Positions 17,249 through 27,020 of a stretch of 46,102 nt of DNA are shown one piece after another. The position numbers and the translations under genes are program-made. Origin of the DNA: Cymbomonas tetramitiformis (Eukaryota; Chlorophyta; Pyramimonadophyceae; Pyramimonadales; Pyramimonadaceae); contig LGRX02035466.1 of NCBI GenBank assembly GCA_001247695.2, positions 1-46,102 on the forward strand. The letters are read 5' to 3'. The notes under the pieces were generated by a model. The model did not search any database and was not told where the DNA came from. It saw only the letters and a list, made by a program, of their open reading frames with translations. How positions within the stretch are numbered: position 1 is the first letter of the stretch; the number at the start of each line of letters is the position of its first letter.

Positions 17249-19049
17249 TCACAATTTAAAATCAGGTTTAATCCAAACCAATAATCCTGAACCCGGAGTT
17301 GTTACAACTTTACTTTCCATACACACACCGATAATTCCAACATTATTTGTAGTGATTTGTGAAGCATTAACTGAACCTCCCGGAGCACAACCTAACATTT
17401 GACCTTTAACATAACTTCCATCAATAGCTTTGCAAGTTGTGAAACCTTTTGTACAAACGAAACAAGAATTTCCGGTTGTTGCATTTTGAACACAAACTCC
17501 AATAGGCATACAATTTTGATTAGATTGACTTGCCGAAGCTGCATATATTTTTACACCATTTACATCTGAAAAATCATCAGAAAATTGAACAATATCTCCA
17601 GCATTTATTGTAGCTCCGGTATTATTTACAAAAGTGAATACATCACCTGTATGAGGAACCGGACTTGTGGGTAATGTTGCCGTATATGCATTTGTCAAAC
17701 CTGTCAAAGGAATTCCTGAGGTCGTCAATGATGATGTTGGCGTTGTATATGCCCAGTCTATGCTACTTACAAGTCGTATAGCACTACAATCCAAATCTCC
17801 GCTTAAATTAATGTTATTTCCAGAATTACCGACAGCTAAAACTTGACTTAATGAACCAATACTTCCAGAATTTATTGCACCGGTTCTAACTTCATTTGAT
17901 GCAGAATCATAATATAATTGTAAACTTTCAGAGCTAACATCTGGACTTGCTCGGATAGGTCTAATATAACATGAATTATTTACCCCAGCATTAAGTTCAA
18001 GACCGCTTGCGTTCAAAATTATTGTATTATCAATAGCCGTAGCACTTTGTGAAGAATTTTGACCTGAAAGCACCAATATTAATAGAATTCTCGCCAGCCA
18101 AATATTCCCCAGCGAATTTGCCAATATTGACTGAATTCACGGAAGCAAAGCTTTGCCCTGCGTCGTCCCCAACGTTTACGACGAAAGCATTACATTGATT
18201 GTTGCCGGCCCCGCTGCCTATGCATATTGAATCGTTTAAACAATTAAAAGCCCCACTATTTCTACCTATTAATAAAACCGAACGGTTTGCATTTGGAAAA
18301 CCGTCATTTTGAGTCGATTCGCCTATGGACACTAATCCATTACCCGCTGTGCCCGCTTTAATTCTAAATAAATTTCCATCACATTCTTCTTGATTTATTA
18401 TAAGTTTTCCGGTTCCCGTAAAAGAAATATCATTTGTGGTAGTTGTACTTCCTTGGTCGGTAACAGATTGTAAATTTTGGTTAGCCCCGGAAGGAAGGTT
18501 TTGAAGCAAAGAACCGTCACCAATAAATTTTCCAGAATTCAAAGTGATATCACCGGTGTTTAAAATTAAAGGTCCATCATTTAAAAGTACACCTGCTCCA
18601 AGTGGTTCTACATTCAATGTGGTTTGCATAAAGGACCATTCATTTATACCATTGTCTCCTATTTTCAATCTTGTTTGAGGAACAGGGTCTAAAGATGTAA
18701 TTTCAAAAGAACTATCAAGTTCATCCAAACCTATAGAAAATTTTGATTTACTTGCAGGATTGTTCAAAATGAAATCATAAAAATTGATATTATTAACCAA
18801 ATTTAAATCACCATCAGTTTGTAATTTCATGAATTCTCTTTGATTATTTACATCAGAATTATCAATAAAATCAATATCATTTTGATATAAAAAATCTGAA
18901 GCCATATGAATTGTTTGACAAGGGTTTGAATTATCACCTATTTGATTTACATTTATTTGATTAATTGTTAAAGGGTCAGGAATATTTGTAGATGGAGTTT
19001 GTTTACCATTAAATGTACTTGCAACTACATTATTTCCAAATGAAGACAT
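17249..19049 (-). pseudogene. Fibre-1 of element B with a frameshift
   Basis: Full-length relative of 13740-15355 with MSSFGNNVVAST at 19049 and a C-terminus GLLVWIKPDFKL at 17249. The frame breaks at about 18062-18068: other copies read GALSGQNS or GAFSAQNS, whereas here the bases give GAFRSKF, consistent with loss of two bases. Upstream (18030-19049) and downstream (17249-18124) frames are otherwise open and well conserved. It supplies the complete distal domain missing from element A. Broken unless the indel is an assembly error. Confidence 0.85.
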
Positions 19050-19081
19050 TATATATTATACATTTATTTATTATTTTATGA

Positions 19082-19431
19082 TTAAGGAGGAATTGATGCC
19101 ATTTTCATAAAAATCTGAGCTGGTGCAGTACCACCCGCACTTCTATACCCATACAATCCATTGACGGGGACAATATCAGTATTTGGCGGTGTGTTTGCGG
19201 CACCGGTTATAACAGGTAATCCAGCCATACGAACTTTGCATTTATCAGTTAATGCAGCCATATTTAGATAAACAACACCAGGGTCTTTGCTTTGAGAACC
19301 ATCGATATCCATCATGATATTTGCATGATATTTGCTCCGACCATTTGTAAAGTTGTTACTGTTGTTTTATCTTTGGCACCAATAAACACACCATTATTAA
19401 CTTTGACATTCTTAGAGAAAAGGCTCTTCAT
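19082..19431 (-). pseudogene. Fibre-0 of element B, disrupted
   Basis: The C-terminal frame (19082-19315) matches fibre-0 (DIDGSQSKDPGVVYLNMAA). Upstream, codons for NVKVNNGVFIGAK and TTLQMVGANI are in a different frame because an 11-bp tandem duplication, CATGATATTTG at 19313-19323 and 19324-19334, shifts the frame. The native MSSFG start is missing: at 19431 the sequence switches to the plus-strand lipase pseudogene. So it carries two independent lesions. Confidence 0.8.
19313..19334. repeat. 11-bp tandem duplication breaking fibre-0
   Basis: CATGATATTTG occurs twice in direct succession. Removing one copy would restore agreement with the other fibre-0 genes at this position. A typical replication-slippage lesion. 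Confidence 0.9.
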
Positions 19432-20090
19432 GTTGGAATTTCAAGCTATCTCGGCTCAAGAAATTATCAATCAGATTTATCATTTCCAGGTGGATACGAG
19501 TATAACACCTTAGAGACCGCTCAAAAATAATTAAATAACGATATTCTTTCTAATAAATTCAAAATTGACCCCGAACTTTCTTCGTATGACGCCGTAGTGC
19601 TTAACAATGGAAATAATCAAATACATATTGCATATCACGGTGCGTCGTCAAATCCATCCTACTTAAATGAAGATAAAGCGGACATATTTTCGGTGATTAA
19701 AGGTAAACATGAAACACGAGATTCATTTTTAAGAGCTGAAAAGGTATATTTAGACACATTGAAAAAGTATCCTAATCATGACATTGAATTGTTAGGGACA
19801 TCTTTGGGCGGTGCGAAATCCATTCATGTCGGTGAGAAATTCAATGTTAAATCGACGACGTTCAATCCTTTTCTATCACATATACATACTCCTAAAGTTA
19901 ATGGAAATGCACCGCAAAATATTCATCGAGTTGTAACTGATTGGGCCACTGCGTGAGCTTTAAAAATACCATCAAATTCAAATAGAAAGTTGTTTCATTA
20001 CTTCGAAAACAAGAACCCTTATGATTTATTCAAAGCACCGTATCAATATATCACTTCGCCGCATAATCTCAAACAGTTCTTTCAAATGCC
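19432..20090 (+). pseudogene. Lipase-like hydrolase pseudogene, truncated at both ends
   Basis: In-frame similarity to residues about 91-310 of the protein at 40829-42154, including IHIAYHGASSNPS and the G-T-S-L-G-G nucleophile elbow. Two in-frame stops are present: TAA at 19528-19530 (a Gln-rich position in the intact copy) and TGA at 19954-19956 (Gly in the intact copy). The 5' end is the junction with fibre-0 at 19431/19432; the 3' end is cut by TIR2 at 20091. It must derive from another element, in opposite orientation to element B. Confidence 0.8.
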
Positions 20091-20202
20091 AGTAGTAAGG
20101 CACCGACTATACGGTACGCTTTTTTATCACTATAAAAACCCTATGAAAACCCTATGACATATGTCATAACCCTATGTCATATATGTCATAAGTCATACAA
20201 GG

Positions 20203-20320
20203 AAATGACAAGGGAAAATGACAAGGGAAAATGACAAGAAAAATGACAAGTAAATGACAAGAAAAATGACAAGAAAAATGACAAGAAAATGACAAGAAAA
20301 TGACAAGTAAAATGACAAGG
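20203..20320. repeat. AAAATGACAAG array in TIR outer arm
   Basis: About ten imperfect tandem copies of an 11-12 bp unit, (A)AAATGACAAG. Equivalent arrays are at about 20820-20930 and 31783-31891, with copy numbers differing between arms. This is subterminal repetition of the kind bound by transposases or replication proteins; the function is not shown here. Confidence 0.8.
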
Positions 20321-20492
20321 AAATATACAATAAATATACAATAAATAATTACGTAATAAATGGTAAATAAATTACGTAAATAAATGTGTAACAAAATAAG
20401 ATTTAAATAAGTTCTAAAATAAATTTAAATAAGTTCTTAAATAAATTATATAAATGATGTATATATATATTATAAATTGTTCTTAAGTTATT

Positions 20493-20707
20493 TTAATTTT
20501 CCTCTTGAAAACATTCTTCACAATAGCAACCCTTTGATGTATCTTCTTTTTTACATTTGGTACAAAGATAGCCTTCACAACCTAAACATACACTCCACCC
20601 TAAGTCATCTATAGCTTCACAATAATCAAACTCTCCATCTTCATCATAGCCATAATCGGAAATGTCTTCAATACATCCACAACATACACATCCAATTTCG
20701 TCTAATC
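20493..20707 (-). pseudogene. TIR-borne Cys-rich zinc protein, 5' truncated
   Basis: 70 codons open from the junction to TAA at 20493. Cysteine clusters CVCCGC, CLGCEG, CTKC and CYCEEC indicate zinc binding, with an acidic linker (DEDGEFDYCE). The start is lost because TIR3 inserted at 20708. A decayed copy of the same region occurs at 31603-31674. It occupies the position held by SAP or RING genes in other TIRs. Confidence 0.65.
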
Positions 20708-21805
20708 AGTAGTAAGGAACCGACTATAGGGTACGCTTTTTTATCACTATAAAAACCCTATGAAAACCCTATGACATATGTCATAACCCTATGTCATAAC
20801 ACTATGTCATAAGTCATACAAGGAAATGACAAGGGAAAATGACAAGAAAAATGACAAGTAAATGACAAGAAAAAATGACAAGAAAAATGACAAGAAAAAT
20901 GACAAGAAAATGACAAGTAAAATGACAAGGAAATATACAATAAATATACAATAAATAATTACGTAATAAATGATAAATAAATTACGTAAATAAATGTGTA
21001 ACAAAATAAGATTTAAATAAGTTCTAAAATAAATTTAAATAAGTTCTTAAATAAATTATATAAATGATGTATATTATTACATATATATATTATAAATTGT
21101 TCTTAAGTTATTTTATGGAAGTTTAATAAGTCTTTTTACAAGTTCTCTTTTATTACCACTTATCTTCAAATTATTAATTTTGCACAATTCCTTGAGTTGA
21201 GCACCTTTCAAGTTTGATAAATTTAGTATTTCGTGCACAAGATCTTTAGGTTTCATTTCCAACATTTTACATACAAAGCTTGTCCTCTTTATGGTTTTTT
21301 GAACATATGATTCATATTCAAAATCATACAATAGAACTCTAATAATTTTGGATATAGACCTATATTCAATCCATAAACAACCACCTTGTTCTCTCATTGA
21401 ATTCTTTTTCATAAATTCTTTCAATACTTCTTTCTTTTCAAGTTGATGTTTCATAAAGTAAATCTTGTCTTGAATATCAAAAGGAAGATCATTGAAAGTA
21501 GTAGTCATTGTGATTTGTTCTACCTTATGAAGTCTTACTCTTTAAGTGGAAAATTTTCGTTACAAAAAACATTTTTTAATATACATTCACTTATTATAAA
21601 AAAGTCTTTTGAAAATAAAAGAGTCTTTTAAGAAATGTACAATAAATTTACAATAAGTAAAAATATGTTTTACAATATACAAATACATATTACAATACAC
21701 ATACAATAAAAGTCTTTTCAAAATAAAAGAGTCTTTTAAGAAATGTACAATAAATTCATATGTAGGTTTTTTCTGCTTTTTTGTCCCCCTGAAAAAACCG
21801 AAGAA
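20708..21805. mobile_element. TIR3: left terminal repeat of element D
   Basis: Begins AGTAGTAAGGAACCGACTAT. The outer arm is of the subtype with TATAAAAACCC and AAAATGACAAG repeats, and ATTACGTAAT is at 20958-20967. It contains the SAP gene 21113-21508, then an inner arm with AAAAGTCTTTTGAAAATAAAAG repeats (about 21590-21740) and ends with TTGTCCCCCTGAAAAAACCG at 21781 next to fibre-2. Confidence 0.75.
21113..21508 (-). CDS. TIR-borne F-box-like/SAP-domain protein (intact)
   Basis: 131 residues from ATG 21508. Residues about 4-20 (TFNDLPFDIQDKIYFMKHQ) are the family N-terminus. The middle is basic and unique, and residues about 97-131 (LKGAQLKELCKINNLKISGN and KRELVKRLIKLP) form a SAP DNA-binding motif. 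The N-terminal 27 residues are nearly identical to the protein at 32074-32829, whose remainder is unrelated, so the two share a module. Intact here. Possible roles are chromatin or DNA tethering, or a ubiquitin adaptor; neither is shown. Confidence 0.8.
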   Translation of the reverse strand: MTTTFNDLPFDIQDKIYFMKHQLEKKEVLKEFMKKNSMREQGGCLWIEYRSISKIIRVLLYDFEYESYVQKTIKRTSFVCKMLEMKPKDLVHEILNLSNLKGAQLKELCKINNLKISGNKRELVKRLIKLP

Positions 21806-21813
21806 ATTTATTA

Positions 21814-23043
21814 CTAAATATACGGTATACGTATCAATTCCAATACAAAACGTAAAGTTTCATTTGCAAATTGTTCACCGGAAAAGTCCGTTATTCTTAA
21901 CTCAACTTCGTCATCAGCTTCAATATAATTTACACTTGAATTTAATGTAAATCTTTTTGCTTTTGTGGTATTGACCGTTATCGTTGAACATCTCAAAAAA
22001 TATTCCGTACCAATCTTTGGTTGAATTGAAGTATCGGCGTGTGTTATCTTGAACTTGATATCGTCTGTACCATCAGTATCTATAGTAGCAAAATCCAGGT
22101 AAATAATGAAACTATCATTAGGAAATTGAATGGTTCGTATATTTTCATTTCCGGGTGCTGAAAGCGTAGTTACTCTTGAAATTTCTTCATAATTCAATTC
22201 TTTATTTACTTTCAAAATATTTATATCCGCGACAGGAGTTTGAACAATATCAGCTTGTATTAAATTAGCACCTCGGATATCACCTAACATATTAATTCTA
22301 AAAAATTCATTTGATGGTATATCAGGTCGTTTACGAAACTGCAAAGCATACACTGAATCAACTGCTGCTTCATCAACCAGTGATGTATTCAAATCTATAA
22401 ATGTTGAATTAGCAGATTTTGGCCCTTGTAATTCTAAATTTGTCTTGGAACTTAATTGTGCATTAATTATAATGTTATTGCATTTTATATCATTACATCC
22501 TATTATATCACCTTTCATATTGATACTAAAAAATTTAGGTACAGCTGAATCAGGTTTCGTTTGAAAATTTATAAAATATATCGTTGAAACATTCGATAAA
22601 TCTACACCTGAGGTATTTAAACTTATGAAACTATTACCTGATGTTTTATTTCCAAATAAATCAAGATTTGTGGTATTATCTGGTGCGATCAGTTCTGTTT
22701 TTCCATTGATTTTTGCATCACCGTTTACTATCAAACCGAAAGTTGTATTTACTTGCAGTTCACTGCCTGTAACGATTATAACACTATTATCAGTTCCATC
22801 CTTCAATTCAATTTGTGCAGTTCCATTATTTAAAATATTTTTCAAATATCGAAAATTTATAATTGAAGTATTCAAAACGTCTCTGCCGTATAAATTGTTT
22901 ACGTATACGTCACCAACGGTCCTTTCTATATCATTACCACCGGGTAGGTTTATCCACTTAGTAGACCCCCCAGTTGGAGCATTTCCATTAACCGTATTAC
23001 ATTGTATATTTTTACAAACAATATCATTTCCAAAAGAAGACAT
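21814..23043 (-). CDS. Fibre-2 of element D left arm
   Basis: 409 residues from ATG 23043 (MSSFGNDIVCKN). Longer than the copy at 16231 because of an extra repeat of the domain NTSxVDxxxVxxIYFINFQ / NTSLVDEAAVDSVYALQFRK. The C-terminal 170 residues match 25110-26108 almost exactly (ending LRFVLELIRIPYI). It thus combines the middle of the element B type with the tip of the other type, which indicates recombination between fibre tips. Intact. Confidence 0.85.
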   Translation of the reverse strand: MSSFGNDIVCKNIQCNTVNGNAPTGGSTKWINLPGGNDIERTVGDVYVNNLYGRDVLNTSIINFRYLKNILNNGTAQIELKDGTDNSVIIVTGSELQVNTTFGLIVNGDAKINGKTELIAPDNTTNLDLFGNKTSGNSFISLNTSGVDLSNVSTIYFINFQTKPDSAVPKFFSINMKGDIIGCNDIKCNNIIINAQLSSKTNLELQGPKSANSTFIDLNTSLVDEAAVDSVYALQFRKRPDIPSNEFFRINMLGDIRGANLIQADIVQTPVADINILKVNKELNYEEISRVTTLSAPGNENIRTIQFPNDSFIIYLDFATIDTDGTDDIKFKITHADTSIQPKIGTEYFLRCSTITVNTTKAKRFTLNSSVNYIEADDEVELRITDFSGEQFANETLRFVLELIRIPYI

Positions 23044-23059
23044 ATAATATATTATAATA

Positions 23060-24031
23060 TCACAATTTAAAATCAGGTTTAATCCAAACCAATAATCCTG
23101 AACCCGAGGTTGTTATAACTTTACTTTCCATACACACACCGATAATTCCAACATTATTTGTAGTAATTTGTGAAGCATTAACTGAACCTCCCGGAGCACA
23201 ACCTAACATTTGACCTTTAACATAACTTCCATCAATAGCTTTGCAAGTTATGAAACCTTTTGTACAAACGAAACAAGAATTTCCGGTTGTTGCATTTTGA
23301 ACACAAACTCCAATAGGCATACAATTTTAATTAGATTGACTTGCCGAAGCTGCATATATTTTTATACCATTTACATCTGAAAAATCATCAGAAAATTGAA
23401 CAATATCTCCAGCATTTATTGTAGCTCCGGTATTATTTTTAAAAGTAAATACATCACCTGTATGAGGAACCGGACTTGTGGGTAATGTTGCCGTATATGC
23501 ATTTGTCAAACCTGTCAATGGAATACCTATGGTTGTCAATGATGATGTTGGCGTTGTATACGCCCAGTCGATGCTATCAACAAGTCGTATAGCACTACAA
23601 TCCAAATCTCCGGTCAAATTAATGTTAGAACCGCTGTTCCCAACCGCTAAAACCTGCGAAAGACTTCCAATACTTCCAGAATTTATTGCACCGGTTCTAA
23701 CTTCATTTGATGCAGAATCATAATATAATTGTAAACTTTCAGAGCTAACATCAGGACTTGCTCGGATAGGTCTAATATAACATGAATTATTTACCCCAGC
23801 ATTAAGTTCAAGACCGCTTGCGTTCAAAATTGTTGTATTATCAATAGCCGTAGCACTTTGTGAAGAATTTTGACCGCTCAAAGCACCAATATTAATAGAA
23901 TTCTCGCCAGCCAAATATTTCCCTGCAAATTTTCCGATATTTACTGAATTCTCGGAAGCAAAGCTTTGCCCTGCGTCGTCCCCAACGTTTACGACGAAAG
24001 CATTACATTGATTGTTGCCGGCCCCGCTGCC
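23060..24031 (-). pseudogene. Fibre-1 of element D left arm, truncated, with nonsense codon
   Basis: The distal part of fibre-1 runs from the head repeats (SGAGNNQCNAFVVNVGDDAG) to WIKPDFKL at 23060. A TAA at 23327-23329 replaces the Gln codon (CAA) of other copies in QSNQNCMPIG, a C-to-T transition. The N-terminal half is missing: at the CCTAGG junction (24030-24035) the sequence turns into an inverted fibre-1. Confidence 0.85.
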
Positions 24032-24035
24032 TAGG
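24030..24035. other. Head-to-head inversion junction
   Basis: CCTAGG, a perfect palindrome, lies exactly between the minus-strand fibre-1 (left) and plus-strand fibre-1 (right). Arms of about 2.2 and 2.1 kb (21806-24031 and 24034-26116) are related but not identical, differing at many codons, so two different element ends were joined here. Confidence 0.8.
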
Positions 24036-25086
24036 TTTTCCAAATGCAAACCGTTCGGTTTTGATAGGCAGAAATAGTGGGGCTTTTAATTGTTTGAACG
24101 ATTCAATATGCATAGGCAGCGGGGCCGGCAACAATCAATGTAATGCTTTCGTCGTGAACGTTGGGGACGACGCAGGGCAAAGCTTTGCTTCCGAGAATTC
24201 GGTAAATATCGGAAAATTTGCAGGGGAATATTTGGCTGGCGAGAATTCTATTAATATTGGTGCTTTCAGTGCTCAAAACTCTGCACAAAGTGCTACGGCT
24301 ATTGATAATACAATAATTTTGAACGCAAGCGGTGTTGAACTTAATGCTGGTGTAAATAATTCTTGTTATATTAGACCTATCCGAGCAAGTCCTGATGTAT
24401 CTTCAGAAAGTTTACAATTATATTATGATTTAGCGTCAAATGAAGTAAGAACCGGTGCTATAAATTCGGGAAGTATTGGTTCATTAAGTCAAGTTTTGGC
24501 TGTCGGTAATTCTGGAAATAACATTAATTTAAGCGGAGATTTGGATTGTAGTGCTATACGACTTGTAAGTAGCATAGACTGGGCATATACAACCCCAACA
24601 TCATCATTGACGACCTCAGGAATTCCTTTGACAGGTTTGACAAATGCATATACGGCAACATTACCCACAAGTCCGGTTCCTCATACCGGTGATGTATTTA
24701 CTTTTGTAAATAATACCGGAGCTACAATAAATGCTGGAGATATTGTTCAATTTTCTGATGATTTTTCAGATGTAAATGGTGTAAAAATATATGCAGCTTC
24801 GGCAAGTCAATCTAATCAAAATTGTATGCCTATTGGTGTCTGTGTTCAAAATTCAAACACAGGAAATTCTTGTTTCGTTTGTACAAAAGGATTCACAACT
24901 TGCAAAGCTATTGATGGAAGTTATGTTAAAGGTCAAATGTTAGCTTGTGCTTTGGGAGGGTCAGTCAATTCTTCACAAATTACTACAAATAATGTTGGAA
25001 TTATCGGTGTGTGTATGGAAAGTAAAGTTGTAACAACGTCGGGTTCAGGATTATTGGTTTGGATTAAACCTGATTTTAGATTGTGA
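24034..25086 (+). pseudogene. Fibre-1 of element D right arm, N-terminally truncated
   Basis: The frame is open from 24034 (GFPNANRSVLIGRNSGAFNC) to GLLVWIKPDFRL at 25086; the MSSFG start and shaft are missing. It keeps four glycine-rich head repeats and an undamaged distal domain. Initiation from the TTG at 24061 is unlikely to be native. It is followed 23 bp later by fibre-2 on the same strand, the normal order. Confidence 0.85.
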
Positions 25087-25109
25087 TTTAATATATATAT
25101 ATATATCAG

Positions 25110-26108
25110 ATGTCTTCTTTTGGAAACGATATTGTTTGTAAAAATATACAATGTGATACGGTTAATGGAAATGCTCCAACGGGTGGGTCTACTAAGTGGC
25201 AAAACCTACCCGGTAATGATGATATAGAAAGGACAGTTGGTGACGTATACGTAAACAATTTATACGGCAGAGACGTTTTGAATACTTCAATCATAAATTT
25301 CCGATATTTGAAAAATATTTCAAATAATGGAACTGCACAAATTGAATTGAAGGATGGAACTGATGATAGTCTTATAATTGTTACAGGCAGTGAACTGCAA
25401 GTAAATACAACTTCCGGTTTGTTAGTAAATGGAAATGCAAGGATAAATGGTGAAATAAACAATACTGCAAATGACAAAACGAACATTGATTTATTTGGAA
25501 CAAACGTATCAGGTAATTCATTTATTAATTTGAATACATCACTGGTTGATGAAGCAGCAGTTGATTCAGTGTATGCTTTGCAGTTTCGTAAACGACCTGA
25601 TATACCATCAAATGAATTTTTTAGAATTAATATGTTAGGTGATATCCAAGGTGTTAATTTAATACAAGCTGATATTGTTCTAACTCCTGTCGCGGATATC
25701 AATATTTTGAAAGTAAATAAAGAATTGAATTATGAAGAAATTTCAAGAGTAACTACGCTTTCAGCACCCGGAAATGAAAATATACGAACCATTCAATTTC
25801 CTAATAATATTTTCATTATTTACTTGGATTTTGCTACTATAGATACTGATGGTACAGACGATATCAAGTTCAAGATAACACACGCCGATACTTCAATTCA
25901 ACCAAAGATTGGTACGGAATATCTTTTGAGATGTTCAACGATAACGGTCAATACCACAAAAGCAAACAGATTTACATTAAATTCAAGTGTAAATTATATT
26001 GAAGCTGATGACGAAGTTGAGTTAAGAATAACGGACATTTCCGGTGAACAATTTGCAAATGAAACTTTACGTTTTGTATTGGAATTGATACGTATACCGT
26101 ATATTTAG
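25110..26108 (+). CDS. Fibre-2 of element D right arm
   Basis: 332 residues from ATG 25110 (MSSFGNDIVCKNIQCD). N-terminal two fifths match the other fibre-2 proteins. The rest matches the tip of 21814-23043, including NTSLVDEAAVDSVYALQFRK and the LELIRIPYI end. An AT-rich TATATATATATA stretch lies just before the ATG. Intact, and followed within 10 bp by the inner TIR box. Confidence 0.85.
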   Translation: MSSFGNDIVCKNIQCDTVNGNAPTGGSTKWQNLPGNDDIERTVGDVYVNNLYGRDVLNTSIINFRYLKNISNNGTAQIELKDGTDDSLIIVTGSELQVNTTSGLLVNGNARINGEINNTANDKTNIDLFGTNVSGNSFINLNTSLVDEAAVDSVYALQFRKRPDIPSNEFFRINMLGDIQGVNLIQADIVLTPVADINILKVNKELNYEEISRVTTLSAPGNENIRTIQFPNNIFIIYLDFATIDTDGTDDIKFKITHADTSIQPKIGTEYLLRCSTITVNTTKANRFTLNSSVNYIEADDEVELRITDISGEQFANETLRFVLELIRIPYI

Positions 26109-26116
26109 TAATAAAT

Positions 26117-26201
26117 TTCTTCGTTTTTTTCAGGGGGACAAAAAACCTCAAAAAATAAAATCCACTTAAAGAGTGTAACTCAGTAGTGTAAACAAAGCAA
26201 G
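26117..26201 (+). promoter_or_regulatory. Conserved inner TIR box (copy 3)
   Basis: TTCTTCG, then a T-run, CAGGGGGACAAAAAACCTC, CCACTTAAAGAGTGTAA and a 13-bp segment CTCAGTAGTGTAA that TIR1 lacks. It leads straight into the ATG of the RING gene. It shows that the TIR promoter region can drive a gene unrelated to the SAP family. Confidence 0.65.
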
Positions 26202-26519
26202 ATGAATACTAATGATAACAAACATTGTTGTATTTGTCTTGAGTCTTTTGAAGAAAAATCATATAGAGCATATAACTTTATTTGTCAAGTTTGCAACGAA
26301 GGTACAATGTGTGGTAAGTGTTCCGCGGATATGAGAAATCAAAATGACGAAAATATTGAGTGCCCTATTTGTCGTACATCAAATTGGAAATTTCTTCATA
26401 GGACCATGTTAGCTTACTATACTATGTTAGAAGTTGAATTAGATGGAGAAACTGATTTCATTCAAAAATCACCGGCTTTTACTTATATGATAAAAGTATA
26501 TTATGGTGAAGAAAAGTAA
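26202..26519 (+). CDS. TIR-borne RING-type zinc finger protein
   Basis: 105 residues. C-x2-C near the start (HCCICLESF), CQVC, CGKC and a final CPICRTSNW give the cysteine pairs of a RING-type domain across residues about 8-65, which suggests an E3 ubiquitin ligase. The rest is helical. It sits where other TIRs carry F-box-like/SAP genes. The stop lies exactly at the junction with the MCP fragment, so the C-terminus may be truncated and the outer TIR arm is missing. Confidence 0.7.
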   Translation: MNTNDNKHCCICLESFEEKSYRAYNFICQVCNEGTMCGKCSADMRNQNDENIECPICRTSNWKFLHRTMLAYYTMLEVELDGETDFIQKSPAFTYMIKVYYGEEK

Positions 26520-27019
26520 CATTGTGCAATAATAAATGTTTCGTTATTCGTCAAAGGTGTTTGAAGTGGGTCTGCGGTTGATGATTTTTGAGTTTGAAGA
26601 AAGAATGAAGAATTCAAACCCCGGGTATCTATTCCACTACAATTACGAGGTCCCATACCTGGCATAGGCATATTTAATCGAAGCATAGCAGTCCAATAAG
26701 AATTGTACCAATTTTCTAAAGAATTAACTTTACAACCTGAATCGTCAGAATAATTATCAGCTTTACCAATAGTGACCAAGTTAAAAGCATCGAGAGCGGT
26801 GGCACGATAATTTGGATAATAAATTGAGTTGACATTATATTGCCAAGATTGAATGTCTCCAGAATAAAATCTAAAATAACTTGGAACGAAAGTAGCACCT
26901 ATTTTGTTATCAATTTTATGCAAACCTTTATTAACAGAACTGTAATTTGAAGGCCTTTGAACAGCGTATAACATATCCAAAGATTGTGCCGACAAAGAGA
27001 ATCGATTCGATTTAGTCAT
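26520..27019 (-). pseudogene. MCP fragment of element D
   Basis: Matches MCP residues from KSTRFSLSSQS (about 265) to near the end (NNETFIIAQC), and lacks both the N-terminal half and the last residues, TLRIGMGRMIEVVV in the Y copy. The 3' end joins the RING gene at 26519/26520; the 5' end joins a PolB fragment at about 27020. Closest to the Y-element MCP. A relic of a large internal deletion. Confidence 0.9.
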
Positions 27020-27020
27020 T

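Larger units (their letters stand above)
20091..20707. mobile_element. TIR2: terminal end of element C, truncated
   Basis: Begins AGTAGTAAGGCACCGACTAT inside the lipase pseudogene. The outer arm (to about 20490) is nearly identical to 20708-21112 and 31675-32073 and includes TATAAAAACCCTATG repeats, an AAAATGACAAG array (20203-20320) and ATTACGTAAT at 20348-20357. The gene inside is a zinc protein rather than a SAP gene. It is cut at 20708 by TIR3 of element D. No internal genes of element C remain next to it. Confidence 0.75.

Noticed and set aside
20203..20320. CRISPR-like array (short repeats in series)
   Set aside because: The units are contiguous AT-rich tandem repeats without unique spacers, in a eukaryotic element terminus.
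22625..23047. Long open frames antisense to fibre genes (also 16790-17236, 25106-25702)
   Set aside because: They recur because the fibre sequence itself is conserved; no independent start context, and composition follows the sense gene.
26202..26519. RING gene as part of the SAP family
   Set aside because: Shares only the upstream box; the protein lacks the LPxDIQDKI N-terminus.
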